Notes: generated from the letters alone by a model not told the origin. A stretch of DNA of 64,000 nt from Nodularia spumigena CCY9414 (GCF_000340565.2 NZ_CP007203.1:2206147-2270146); one strand, 5' to 3'; shown: positions 51,229 through 60,496, numbered from the stretch's first letter. Program-made: numbers and translations.

Positions 51229-52202
51229 CTTTCCAAAAGTTTTACCCCGGCTTGTGCCTTAGCCAATTCTTCCGCATCATTTTTTTGCCTAGCCAACTTT
51301 ACTGCTTCTGCGTATGCTCTTTTGGCAGATGCTAGTGAATTAGTTTCTAGCAAACCTGTCTCCAGATAGCGATCGCCTAACATTCGATAAATAGCAGGAT
51401 TTTGAGTCCCATTTTTAGTTCGTGCTGCCAAGACTCCAATGGCCTCTGTGAGCAAGTTTTTCGACATATACACTGCATCTAAATCAATAGCCAGAGCATC
51501 TTCATCCAAACTGAGGCTTTCAATTTGCTCAATAACACTTTTTATCCCTTGTGCTTCTAACTCTGGTAATACGATGGTGACAAAGGAATTAGCACTAACT
51601 GGTTTATCTCCTTGATTAGCAATGATAGTTATCTGGTAAATACGCCCAAACTGCATTGCTGGCAAAGATGAGGGGTACGGTAGTGAGGTATTTTGAACAT
51701 TCTTAGACCAGTTGACTCCCATCCCGTTTACCTGAATTGTGTAACTTGTGGCTTCTGGTACATTTACCCAGGATAATCTAGGACGGGTATTGAGAATTCG
51801 ACCTACGTAGGGAGTAATTAGCTGAGGCTTATTTTCAGTTTCTCCTGTCCCTCTGGTGTTGGAACAATAACCAGGAGTAATTGGAATACATATATCCCGC
51901 GATTGGGGTACTTCTGTTTTACATTCATCTACAGCATTCTTACTCTGCTGAATTTCTAAAATTCTTCGACTGGCATAGCATATAATTTTTACCTTAAAAC
52001 CATTCGCTGGTTGAATTTGATCTTCAGGACAAATTAAATTTCCTACCGATAAATGCAGATCACCCCCATTAATCACTCGTCCCACAGGATCATCACATAC
52101 ACGCTTTGCAAATCTTTGCTGTTGCCCACACACACTGCTGGAACTTGAAAGAACTAAGAGTAAAGCAATTATAATTTTATCTATTGCTCTAGCAGTGGTC
52201 AT
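51189..52202 (-). CDS. exported protein with Fn3-like and TPR-like parts
   Basis: 337 residues from ATG 52202. Signal peptide (IIIALLLVLSSSSSVCG), Cys-containing region, then a fibronectin-like segment (RPRLSWVNVPEATSYTIQVN) and a helical C-terminus with TPR spacing (RMLGDRYLETGLLETNSLAS). Convergent with the CHAT gene, overlapping its last 40 bp. Periplasmic or outer-membrane associated; role unknown. It may share substrates with the neighbouring CHAT or TPS proteins. Confidence 0.6.
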   Translation of the reverse strand: MTTARAIDKIIIALLLVLSSSSSVCGQQQRFAKRVCDDPVGRVINGGDLHLSVGNLICPEDQIQPANGFKVKIICYASRRILEIQQSKNAVDECKTEVPQSRDICIPITPGYCSNTRGTGETENKPQLITPYVGRILNTRPRLSWVNVPEATSYTIQVNGMGVNWSKNVQNTSLPYPSSLPAMQFGRIYQITIIANQGDKPVSANSFVTIVLPELEAQGIKSVIEQIESLSLDEDALAIDLDAVYMSKNLLTEAIGVLAARTKNGTQNPAIYRMLGDRYLETGLLETNSLASAKRAYAEAVKLARQKNDAEELAKAQAGVKLLESQSQAPTRTNAAQ

Positions 52203-52466
52203 AAAACATTTCAAATAGGTAAATCCAGTCAGTCTTATAATTTATACACGTACTAAATCTTAGCAAGTGAAATGTATTATGCAAATCTCTCTTAAGAGAG
52301 ATTATTATTTTTTCTTGTTTAAATATGTGATTATGACTTTAATAGTATTAATATTTACACTTAAGCTGATTAACAAGATAACACCTCTATCATAGGATAG
52401 ATTGTTATAGCTATTTACACAGATATAATGTATTTAACCAGTTGTTTAAGTTGCCTCTTAACCTAC

Positions 52467-52692
52467 GGGAGCATCCCAACTTAGAAAATATATACGCCTT
52501 ATGTGAATTAAAAATCCCCAAGCAATAGCAAGGGTTTTAGGCTGTGGTTTAGCCAAGATATTTAGTCGCATTGACGTATTTACGCCTTTCCAGACTCCAA
52601 CTCACATAAGCCGTTATATATTCCATTAAGCCGTAAGAACCTGATTCCACAGTTAGACAGAAAAGATATATTTGCCAAAGTAGGATGCTCCC
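52467..52692. mobile_element. MITE, long copy (226 bp)
   Basis: Ends GGGAGCATCCC at 52467-52477 and GGATGCTCCC at 52683-52692. The right 70 bases are the reverse complement of the left part of the copy at 43384. An inner inverted pair (CTTATGTGA and TCACATAAG) adds further structure. No transposase; the parent IS is not in the window. Confidence 0.8.
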
Positions 52693-52712
52693 ACTGCTTC
52701 TACTTTCTTCAG

Positions 52713-54551
52713 TTAGTTTTTGCTTAGACGATCTAGTAATTGCTGCCGCCAAATAAGTACTTCTGGTAGGCTTGATTCAGCTATCATACATACTTCCCAT
52801 AAAATTCTAGCGTTAGTAGTTTCATCTACAGCATCTTGTACTTGCGCTAACAAACAATAAGTATCTGTTTTAGTCGCATCGATTTCCATTGACTTCTGTA
52901 AATATTTATCCGCCTCAATATATTGTTGCTGCCCTAATTTAGCCCAACCTAAATTTTTATATAACGTAGTTTTTATTTCGGGCTTTTCAGTAAGATTTAA
53001 TCCTTGCCTTGCCAATGCCTCAGATTCATAATAATTTCCTTCTCGATTTTTTAATCGGGATAAATTATTGATAGGGGCTGCTGCCTCTTTGTTTAGTTTA
53101 ACCGCTATCTTATATTGTTTCTCTGCTAATTCATACTTATTAGCCTGGTCATAAAAATTACCTAATTCATAATGTAATTCCCAGTCGTTACCTCTAATCT
53201 GTAGGGCTTTTTTATAATTATTAATTACACATTCAACCTGATTTAAATACTGACAGACTAGCGCTAAGTTTCTATATATATCTATATCTTGAGGATTATA
53301 TTGGATTGCCTTTTCATAATAAGTTTTAGCCAATTGCAAATTTCTAAAATTGCGCCCAGCTTTTTCAAAATAAAAACTAGAAATCCTTTGATTCATTCGA
53401 GGGTTAATTTTAATAGCCCAATTAAAAAACTTCTGGGCAGTTTCAGATTGTTTTTTAGTTTCTAAGTTTTGTCCTTGAGATACAAAATAATTAGCTATTA
53501 CAGGTAATAACATATTAAACATCCCAAGTCCTGTGAAGCTAACTAATCCAATCACAATCAATATAAATGTTTTAGATTTAACGAACTTATCGAAATTAGT
53601 TTGTGAAGGAAGCTTTTTTAATCTATGTAAAATTATTTCGTTGGTTTGTGGGCGTTGTCCTGGAAAAGGAGCCATCATTTCATCAATTAAATCAGCAAAT
53701 CGCTTACCTATCTGTGGAGCTTTGTTTCTCCAAATTAACTGCCCCGTATTTTCATCTGTAGGTAATTTAACTAAAGGTATAGCTGTAATTAAATATACAA
53801 GTGTTCTTCCTAAAGCATAAAAATCTGATTGGGGTACTGCTTTTCCATTGATTTGTTCTAATGGTGTATAACCCGGTGAGACGATAGCCGTAATTTCATA
53901 ATTTCCCATCCGAGTGCTGGTTCCACCACTGGCACTTACTTTTGCTAAATAAGTATCGGTAATTCGTCGTGCAGCCCCAAAATCAACCAATGCCAGCCGA
54001 CCATCTGGTTGAAGAATAATATTTGCTGGTTTAATATCTCTATGGAAAAACTCTGTATGATGCACCACATCTAAAATCTCCACAAGATGTTTCAGCCACT
54101 TTACAGCTAAAGATTCCGAAATGCGCCCATTAGACTGTATCCATTTTTGCAAATTTTGTCCCTCAATTTTATCCATTACTAGGCATCGCAATGTTAGAGG
54201 GCTATTATTAGGAACAAATGTAAAAAAGTCATCTATGGTACTTCCTGGGATACACGGGTGATTTAAACGCCTCAAAGTTCGGGATTCTCGCTCGAATAAC
54301 TCCACTAACTTAGAATTACCCCATTTCAGAACCTTCATGATTCTCAGTCTACGAACTGTATCCCACTTAGTCCCCGAATCATCTACTTCAAATACTTCAA
54401 TGCGTACATACGGATCTTCTGTAAGTTCTCTCAACGGCTTAATTAGGCGAATCCGTCCATGAATCACTAGAGAAGTCCCACAAGCGAGACATTTTTCGGC
54501 ATTATCTGGATTCTCTCTAGCTTCGCAAAGTGGGTTGATACAGTATGTCAC
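52713..54551 (-). CDS. Ser/Thr protein kinase with zinc ribbon, TM and TPRs
   Basis: 612 residues, GTG start with AGGA 10 bases upstream. Zinc ribbon at the start (CINPLC...CLACG), kinase domain with the Lys (RRLRIMKVLK), HRDIKPANII (about 170), DFGAAR (about 191) and APE-like SPGYTPLEQ. One membrane helix near 335-355 (FILIVIGLVSFTGLGMFNML), then about eight TPRs (IYRNLALVCQYLNQVECVIN and others) outside. A membrane-linked kinase; substrates unknown. Transcribed away from the NB-ARC gene across 180 bases, so they may be co-regulated. Confidence 0.9.
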   Translation of the reverse strand: MTYCINPLCEARENPDNAEKCLACGTSLVIHGRIRLIKPLRELTEDPYVRIEVFEVDDSGTKWDTVRRLRIMKVLKWGNSKLVELFERESRTLRRLNHPCIPGSTIDDFFTFVPNNSPLTLRCLVMDKIEGQNLQKWIQSNGRISESLAVKWLKHLVEILDVVHHTEFFHRDIKPANIILQPDGRLALVDFGAARRITDTYLAKVSASGGTSTRMGNYEITAIVSPGYTPLEQINGKAVPQSDFYALGRTLVYLITAIPLVKLPTDENTGQLIWRNKAPQIGKRFADLIDEMMAPFPGQRPQTNEIILHRLKKLPSQTNFDKFVKSKTFILIVIGLVSFTGLGMFNMLLPVIANYFVSQGQNLETKKQSETAQKFFNWAIKINPRMNQRISSFYFEKAGRNFRNLQLAKTYYEKAIQYNPQDIDIYRNLALVCQYLNQVECVINNYKKALQIRGNDWELHYELGNFYDQANKYELAEKQYKIAVKLNKEAAAPINNLSRLKNREGNYYESEALARQGLNLTEKPEIKTTLYKNLGWAKLGQQQYIEADKYLQKSMEIDATKTDTYCLLAQVQDAVDETTNARILWEVCMIAESSLPEVLIWRQQLLDRLSKN

Positions 54552-54732
54552 ATCTCATCCTAATGATATTCTTCAGTATAGCTAGATATTAACTGCATTA
54601 TTTGATGATTAATCTAACTTAAGCTAGAAATAACGGCATTTGTGAGTTATCATCCGAATGTAGTGGATAAAAAGTCACATATACAGTATCATTACATCTA
54701 AGACACACTCTCACAGTAACAGCTGGGATTTT

Positions 54733-56157
54733 ATGGGTTATAGTGCTTCTTCACAAGAAAATTTACTGATACAGTCATGTAATATACAATCATCTTATCA
54801 ATATACAGAGGATGATGATTTACAAACATTAACTTTGGAGGAAGCTTTAAGTGTTTTGAATGAACTAGTCTCCAAAGCACGGGGCAAACCCTTATCTGAG
54901 CCAGAAATCACGGTTGTCAGAGGTGCTTGGAATGGGCAGAACTATGAAAAAATGTCTGAAAACTCATCTTACAGCCAAAATTACTTGCAGCGTAGAGTAG
55001 CAACAATATTATTTGATACACTCACAGAAATTATAGGGAATGGTGAACAAGTGTGCAAACGAAATTTGCGAACTTGTTTAGAAGCTTTCATGAGTCAAGA
55101 TGCAATTTATGGGAGTCAAATACCTGATGTTTCTAGCTTTTATGGACGAGAAGCAGAACTAATTCTGCTCAAAGAATTAATTAAAAAACAGCACTGTGTA
55201 TCACTTGTAGGAGTTGCAGGTATTGGTAAAAGCTCATTAGCAGCAAAATTAATTACAGATATTAGTACCAATAAAATTTTAGGATTTGATTATTTAATCT
55301 GGAAATCGGTAGCTCACACACCACCAATTGAAGATTTGGTAACAGAATTATTAGAAATTTTAGATCCTGAGTTTGTTCAGCCACATCATACACAAGCAAG
55401 TATTACACACTTGCTCAAATATCTACAAAAAAAACGTTGCTTGATTGTCTTAGATGACTTAGAACTGTTAGGGCAAAATTTTGAGCAGAAATTAGATTAT
55501 TTATTTTTTATTCGCCGTGTAGTAGAAGAAACTCATCAAAGCTGTTTGATATTAACTAGTCGAGTTTTACTCGATGAGTTTGATGATTTACTCAATGCGA
55601 AAAGACCTTTTCAATTCATAAAACTTGAAGGTCTAGATACAAACGCATCCATGCAATTTCTGTTTGACAGAGGATTGACTGACCCAAAAAAATGTCATCA
55701 ATTAATTCAAACTTATCGTGGTAATCCTTCGGAATTAACAGCCGTAATTGACCGAATTTATCATCTGTTTGGTAGTACAGACATATTTTTTGAGAATCCA
55801 ACTACTCTTGTAAGCAAAAAGCTTGAAAATATACTTAATGAAATAGTTGGACAGGTATTACAAAACATTCACAAACAAATTCTGATTTATTTAGCAGAAA
55901 AAGTAGTGGGTGGTTCAGAATTAATTAGTATCACGACAATTTTGAATAACTTTAAACGCCAAAATACTATATCAACTTTAGATGTAGTCAAAGCATTAGA
56001 AATTCTTGAAAAAATGTCATTAATCGAAACTGTGAAAAACCCAGTTACTCAGGAAATTAGTTTTACTCTTCAACCAGTCATCAAAAAGTATGTTATGACA
56101 GATACGCGAAACCTAATAAATGACTCTAATCCTTCAAACTTGAAAATGGCATCCTAG
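54733..56157 (+). CDS. NB-ARC ATPase with vMAP-like N-terminal domain
   Basis: 474 residues. N-terminal part (EEALSVLNELVSKARGKPLS, WNGQNYEKMSENSSYSQNYL, RRVATILFDTLTEIIG) matches the vMAP (vWA-MoxR-associated) domain that cyanobacterial STAND proteins share. Then the P-loop VSLVGVAGIGKSSLAAKL, kinase-2 LIVLDDLEL, RNBS-B LILTSRVLLDEF and a winged helix near 400. There is no C-terminal WD40 or TPR sensor, so it is shorter than typical STAND proteins. Such proteins act as switches in conflict or signalling. The P-loop is intact. Confidence 0.8.
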   Translation: MGYSASSQENLLIQSCNIQSSYQYTEDDDLQTLTLEEALSVLNELVSKARGKPLSEPEITVVRGAWNGQNYEKMSENSSYSQNYLQRRVATILFDTLTEIIGNGEQVCKRNLRTCLEAFMSQDAIYGSQIPDVSSFYGREAELILLKELIKKQHCVSLVGVAGIGKSSLAAKLITDISTNKILGFDYLIWKSVAHTPPIEDLVTELLEILDPEFVQPHHTQASITHLLKYLQKKRCLIVLDDLELLGQNFEQKLDYLFFIRRVVEETHQSCLILTSRVLLDEFDDLLNAKRPFQFIKLEGLDTNASMQFLFDRGLTDPKKCHQLIQTYRGNPSELTAVIDRIYHLFGSTDIFFENPTTLVSKKLENILNEIVGQVLQNIHKQILIYLAEKVVGGSELISITTILNNFKRQNTISTLDVVKALEILEKMSLIETVKNPVTQEISFTLQPVIKKYVMTDTRNLINDSNPSNLKMAS

Positions 56158-56165
56158 AGGTAATT

Positions 56166-56391
56166 ATGAATAAAGATAAATTTAAAGTGAAATTTAACTC
56201 CAAAGATATATTTAAAACTCCCACTAGTCATTATCCAAAATGGGCAGCAGCAATTGATACTCGGTTCCGCTTCACACCATATTCAAGTTTTGCTCTCAGC
56301 CTCCGAAGTAGGTTCTGCACGAGTACAGGGTAATCACACGCTTCAGATTACCTTCTTAAGAATTCTTAACAAACGTGGAGGTTTCAAGTAA
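56166..56391 (+). pseudogene. small frame-disrupted ORF after the NB-ARC gene
   Basis: From ATG 56166 the frame reads FNSKDIFKTPTSHYPKWAAA then IDTRFRFTPYSSFA and stops at 56331. Shifting frame near 56298 gives a further protein-like stretch (LSASEVGSARVQGNHTLQIT then FLRILNKRGGFK) to TAA 56389. It looks like one gene of about 75 codons with a frameshift. It follows the NB-ARC gene by 8 bases. No family recognised. Confidence 0.35.
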
Positions 56392-56815
56392 AAGAAAAAA
56401 GATACCAGATGTACAGAAGTTTTGTAAGATCAAGCTAAAGCAAAAAGGAGGGAACAAACAACATCAAAAATTTAAAGGACAAAACGCACTAAGAAGTGTC
56501 GCTTCGTCCTCAAACTGAAATTGAATAACCTCAAAGCGGGGTGATCTCCAACAAACCAAATACAGTGGTGATTAAAAAGTTTGGCGACTTTTCCACTGAC
56601 TGGTTAAACGAGATTGAATCCGCGCTACTTCTCATATTATATGAGAAGCCACACGAATGTACCAATTTCTTGTGGCAATTTGGCTATTGAAATTACGAAA
56701 AATTAAAAAACATTAAGTTTAATTAAGAAAAATTTCAAATTTCATAGACAAAAGCCGTAGTAGCGCAATCAACCCCCTCTGAGGCTTGTAAACCAAGAAA
56801 TCAGGGGAATTTACC
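56392..56815. promoter_or_regulatory. structured leader upstream of replication genes, candidate origin region
   Basis: About 420 bases without a gene. Contains a hairpin (AGGAC at 56477 with GTCCT at 56509, enclosing CACT...AGTG), a 21-bp perfect palindrome with 10-bp arms CTTCTCATAT (56628-56648), a 60-base AT-rich stretch after 56690, and CCCCCT pairing with AGGGG near the next start. Such a mixture before a rep gene fits an origin or a rep leader RNA. Inferred, not shown. Confidence 0.45.
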
Positions 56816-56992
56816 GTGTTAAGTCACGAATATTCAATATTAGAGCTAGGTGTGGATCAACAGGCATTGGGGATAAATCCAATACCTCAAACCTTAGCAG
56901 AATGGCTCAAAAGCTTTGAAATAGCGATTTTTATCAGGCAGCCAGTCACAGAAGAAGAAAGGGGGCTGAGGAGTGGAGGTAGCGAATCATGA
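56816..56992 (+). CDS. 58-residue protein coupled to replication gene
   Basis: GTG start with AGGGGA about 8 bases upstream. Its TGA overlaps the ATG of the rep gene (ATGA). Reads SILELGVDQQALGINPIPQT then LAEWLKSFEIAIFIRQPV. Helical and acidic. The overlap and ribosome site support it; function unknown, perhaps control of Rep translation. Confidence 0.55.
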   Translation: MLSHEYSILELGVDQQALGINPIPQTLAEWLKSFEIAIFIRQPVTEEERGLRSGGSES

Positions 56993-59900
56993 CTTACCTC
57001 AATGCTTCTCAGAAAAATCTACCAAGTCCTAAACTTACCCGTGACCCAGGTGAACCCCAATATCCCAATGACTTAATTGCGGCTGAGTACCATCAGTTGG
57101 CAGTAGGTAGCGCCATTCACCCGGCATTGATTGAGGGCAACTTCTTTCACATTGAGGGAGAATCAATTTACGATTACTTGTTTATCTCCGATAAAATCCC
57201 CCGCAAAAATGCCGGACGAGTTACAGAAGGATACATTAAGCGGTATCAGCATTTGCTGTTGGGTGGGATATGGATTAAGTCCCTTGACCCGTTCAAAAAT
57301 TGGCAACCAATGGAATGGGGGCGGATTAAGCCGAACTTCCCCCGCATTGATTGGCAAAAAGGTAAGCCAGTTAAGTACGAATCACCCCCCAAAACAGCAA
57401 ACAGAGTTACCTACTTCGATGTTGCTAACTGTATTTGGGACAAAATTGCAAAGCGTTACAACATTAAGCGATATCATTCACTTTTAACACTGCGCTTACT
57501 AGATCAAGTCAATCCACTCCTGTTCTGGGAATGGATGAAGCGGCACTCAGAAATTCCCATCATCTTATGCGAGGGTGAGAAGAAAGCAGCCTGTTTGCTG
57601 AGTTTGGGGTTTGTCGCGATCGCACTCCCTGGAATTTGGAACGGGCGTGTCGGTAAACAGGATTTCGATGAACGTTTGCACCCTGACTTAGTGCCACTAG
57701 CTCAAGCGGGACGCAAGTTCATTATTTTATTCGACCACGAAACCAGTGATAAAACACGTTGGTCAGTGTACCAAGCAACGATACGAACTGGCAAAGTGAT
57801 TGAGGCGGCAGGTTGTACTTGTGAAGTTGCGTCACTACCAGGGCCGGAGAAAGGTGTTGATGATTTCGTGGTTGGTCGAGGCAAAGATGCCAATACATTA
57901 CTGAGTGCGATCGTTGATGATGCCAAATCACTTCAAGATTACCAGCGTTCATACCACAAGAGAAAGTGGGGTTTGAGCAAGTACAAGCCAGATGTGACAG
58001 TCAACGTTAAATATTTGTCTCAAGCTCTTTATCTTCCCGAACTACCAAGGGAAGAAGAGGACAAGGTGCAGGGGGCAGGGGGCAGAGGAGAAGAAGAAAG
58101 GGGACTGGGGACTGGGGACTGGGGAGAACAGGAAGGGTCGTTAAACAACCCTCTGTATAAAGTAATTTCCAACTCCCCCCCGCTCCCTGCCCCCTGCCCC
58201 CCTGCCTCTTTCCGCTTTCCCAAATCAGGGCTGGTGGCGTTGTGGAGTGACATGGGTACGGGAAAAACTGAACTCATGCGCTGGTGGCGTGACCAAAACC
58301 CAAATACGCGATTCCTCAACAACGGGCATCGTGTCAACCTCCTGAAAAATCTAGCCGAACGCTTGCAGACGGCAATGTATTCAGAACTTGGCTATGTGGG
58401 GTTAACTAAAGCTACAGCCCTTAGTATCACCATTGATAGCTTACATAAACTGAATACGCAAGCTTTAACCTACGGCTGCGTATTTATTGATGAGGCTTGC
58501 CAATACTTAGTTCATCTACTGCACAGTAAAACTTGCAAAGAACATCGCGCGGCCATACTGGAGGTACTGGAATATATAGTATACAATGCCCCACTGGTGG
58601 TCATCGCTGACGCTCACATGGATGACCTGACAGTGGATTTCTTCCGCGCCATGCGACCAGAGGGAGAAATTCCTTACATCGTCAAAAATGAGTGGAGAAA
58701 TGGCGATCGCACTATTTACTGGTATGAAGGTAATAGTTCCAGCGCCCTAGTCGCCCAAATCTCGGCGGCGCTGATGGCCGGACAGAAAATCATGGTGGTC
58801 AGCGACTCGAAACGTTTCATTAAGAAACTGGAAAAATCATTGTTAGTTAAGGTTGAAGAATCTTCTAACTCTGACCAAGCCCCGTTTGGGCAGGGTGTGG
58901 GGTGTGGGGTGTGGGGTGTAGGGGAGAAAGAGCATCGAACAACCAGTGGATCACAAGCATCGTCTTCTCAAGACGATTGTATTGGTGGGGGTTCCAAGCC
59001 TCGACCAATACCGTCTTCCCTACACCCTACCCCCTACCCCCTACACCCTATTCATGACGAGTCTTCTACACCCTTCAAAATCTGGTCTATCCACTCGGAT
59101 AACTCTGGCAGTGAAGAAAATATCGCTTTCATTAAAGATATCACCAACGCCGTTAAATCCCTCGATGCCTTGTTCACTTCCCCCAGCTTGGGAACTGGTG
59201 TAGATATCTCCCAGTATCATTTCGATTTAGTGTTTGGTGTATTTCATGGTGTTAGCCAAACTGCTACCGAATGCGCCCAACAGCTGTACCGCTATCGTCC
59301 CAAAGTCCCGTTTCACGTTTGGGTAGCCCCTCGCCCTCCCTTTGGCTACAAAGATACTAACGCCACCAAGATTAAAGAACGACTGCTGCAAACCAATGAA
59401 ATGACTGCTTTTCTCTTGCGAATTGACCGTGAAACTGGAAAGCGGGGCGCGGAGAAAGATTGGGCGCTGGAAGCTTACTGTCAAATTCAAGCCAACCGTA
59501 GCCAATCGATCAATAACCTGCGTGATGATTTGCGATCGCTCCTCACCTTCATGGGTAATACCTTTATATCTGTCGGCAGTGACGATGATCCTAAAGCCAC
59601 CGAGCAGTTGAAAAAAGCAGCCGCAGCTTTGGACACTGCCTATCACTCGGCTATTTCCAAGGCTCGTAATATTTCAGCTAGTGAGTACCGCGCCCGTCAA
59701 AGTAAAGATTACCTCAAACCCGAAGAAATTTTTGAATGTGAAAAATTCCGCATTCAGGATTCCTACGGTATGGATGTCACCCCTGAATTAGTGGAAAAAG
59801 ATGAAGGCGGTAGATTAATCAGAGCGCTCGCCTCTCTTGAAGCAATTTTATTAGAACCAGACGACACAATTGTTGACCCCAAAACTGGGAGGCAATACCC

Positions 59901-60144
59901 TACCCCACCCACAATTGTTACCAGCAAAGACCGTACCGAACGGGACAATTTACCTTTGTGTATCGACTGGGGTAACTACTCGGCAAAGTGGTTAGCGAGA
60001 TTTAATTTGGGTTTGCATCACATTCTCAAGCGTTTAATTGCTGGGGAAGAAGTTAAGGCCACAGATCCAAACTTACTCAGGATGAGAGCGATCGCCAACG
60101 ATTGCGCTGCTCCATTGCGTGGAAATACTTCGCTCTGGTATTAA
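56989..60144 (+). CDS. plasmid replication protein, DUF3854 toprim plus helicase (CyRepA-like)
   Basis: 1051 residues. The N-terminal 330 carry a DUF3854/toprim-like primase domain: ILCEGEKKAACLLSLGFVAI, KFIILFDHETSDKT, GVDDFVVGRG. The helicase follows: Walker A LWSDMGTGKTELMRWW (about 420), Walker B CVFIDEACQYL (about 500), LFTSPSLGTGVDI (about 725) and QQLYRYRPKVPFHVW. This architecture is that of cyanobacterial plasmid initiators. Two low-complexity inserts (about 358-405 and 630-690), encoded by tandem repeats, sit between and inside the domains. Should start replication of the plasmid module. Frame is intact. Confidence 0.78.
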   Translation: MTYLNASQKNLPSPKLTRDPGEPQYPNDLIAAEYHQLAVGSAIHPALIEGNFFHIEGESIYDYLFISDKIPRKNAGRVTEGYIKRYQHLLLGGIWIKSLDPFKNWQPMEWGRIKPNFPRIDWQKGKPVKYESPPKTANRVTYFDVANCIWDKIAKRYNIKRYHSLLTLRLLDQVNPLLFWEWMKRHSEIPIILCEGEKKAACLLSLGFVAIALPGIWNGRVGKQDFDERLHPDLVPLAQAGRKFIILFDHETSDKTRWSVYQATIRTGKVIEAAGCTCEVASLPGPEKGVDDFVVGRGKDANTLLSAIVDDAKSLQDYQRSYHKRKWGLSKYKPDVTVNVKYLSQALYLPELPREEEDKVQGAGGRGEEERGLGTGDWGEQEGSLNNPLYKVISNSPPLPAPCPPASFRFPKSGLVALWSDMGTGKTELMRWWRDQNPNTRFLNNGHRVNLLKNLAERLQTAMYSELGYVGLTKATALSITIDSLHKLNTQALTYGCVFIDEACQYLVHLLHSKTCKEHRAAILEVLEYIVYNAPLVVIADAHMDDLTVDFFRAMRPEGEIPYIVKNEWRNGDRTIYWYEGNSSSALVAQISAALMAGQKIMVVSDSKRFIKKLEKSLLVKVEESSNSDQAPFGQGVGCGVWGVGEKEHRTTSGSQASSSQDDCIGGGSKPRPIPSSLHPTPYPLHPIHDESSTPFKIWSIHSDNSGSEENIAFIKDITNAVKSLDALFTSPSLGTGVDISQYHFDLVFGVFHGVSQTATECAQQLYRYRPKVPFHVWVAPRPPFGYKDTNATKIKERLLQTNEMTAFLLRIDRETGKRGAEKDWALEAYCQIQANRSQSINNLRDDLRSLLTFMGNTFISVGSDDDPKATEQLKKAAAALDTAYHSAISKARNISASEYRARQSKDYLKPEEIFECEKFRIQDSYGMDVTPELVEKDEGGRLIRALASLEAILLEPDDTIVDPKTGRQYPTPPTIVTSKDRTERDNLPLCIDWGNYSAKWLARFNLGLHHILKRLIAGEEVKATDPNLLRMRAIANDCAAPLRGNTSLWY
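58064..58206. repeat. in-frame heptameric tandem repeats in rep gene, set 1
   Basis: GGGGACT-type units (58098-58124) with a G-rich lead, then an inverted C-rich block (58170-58206). The two blocks can pair. They encode the charged insert between the toprim and helicase domains. Heptamers of this type are a trait of heterocystous cyanobacteria. Confidence 0.75.
58889..59052. repeat. in-frame heptameric tandem repeats in rep gene, set 2
   Basis: GGTGTGG units (58889-58925) and the inverted CCCCTAC units (59018-59052). They encode an insert in the helicase domain. The two blocks are complementary, so the mRNA can form a long stem. The frame remains open. Confidence 0.75.
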
Positions 60145-60157
60145 GCAGGGTATAGAC

Positions 60158-60322
60158 GTGATTAAAAACATCCTTAAGCACTGGAATGAGGATTGGCGGT
60201 GGCAGACGGTGCTGGAATTGGAAGCGATCGCGCCTAATGTATTGCGCCTTGTCGAGGCCGCAGTTCCAGAATTTTACCAGTGGTTATCTGAAGCGGTGTT
60301 GCCTATGGAGTCCAATGGCTAG
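60158..60322 (+). CDS. small hypothetical protein after rep
   Basis: 54 residues from GTG 60158 with AGGG upstream (a GTG at 60119 overlapping rep is also in frame). Reads IKNILKHWNEDWRWQTVLEL then EAIAPNVLRLVEAAVPEFYQ. Ends in TAG 60320-60322, after which the same frame stays open (see 60332). Unknown. Confidence 0.5.
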   Translation: MIKNILKHWNEDWRWQTVLELEAIAPNVLRLVEAAVPEFYQWLSEAVLPMESNG

Positions 60323-60331
60323 TTCAAAGCA

Positions 60332-60496
60332 GTGTCGGACGCACTCGTATTTAGAGCCATCGCGTGTTCACAGGCGTTATCAATTAATTTTTTAGCGATC
60401 GCCAGTTACTTAGTCTGGGTAAAAGATGCCAAAAATGTGCGGTGCAAATATGCAGCTTTTGCCACTTCCTTACGAGAAATATGGGGGGAATCATGA
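60332..60496 (+). CDS. 54-residue protein in same frame, coupled to next gene
   Basis: GTG 60332 to TGA 60494-60496, which overlaps the next ATG (ATGA). Reads SDALVFRAIACSQALSINFL then AIASYLVWVKDAKNVRCKYA. A single hydrophobic segment. In frame with the previous ORF across only TAG and three codons, so the two may be one gene cut by an amber codon. Confidence 0.45.
   Translation: MSDALVFRAIACSQALSINFLAIASYLVWVKDAKNVRCKYAAFATSLREIWGES

Noticed and set aside
52549-52752. 67-codon leftward frame at the end of the kinase gene
   Set aside because: It is mostly MITE sequence read as protein.
56392-56815. Group II intron or CAST tracrRNA in the rep leader
   Set aside because: No reverse transcriptase, domain V or transposition genes; structure does not match what I know of either.
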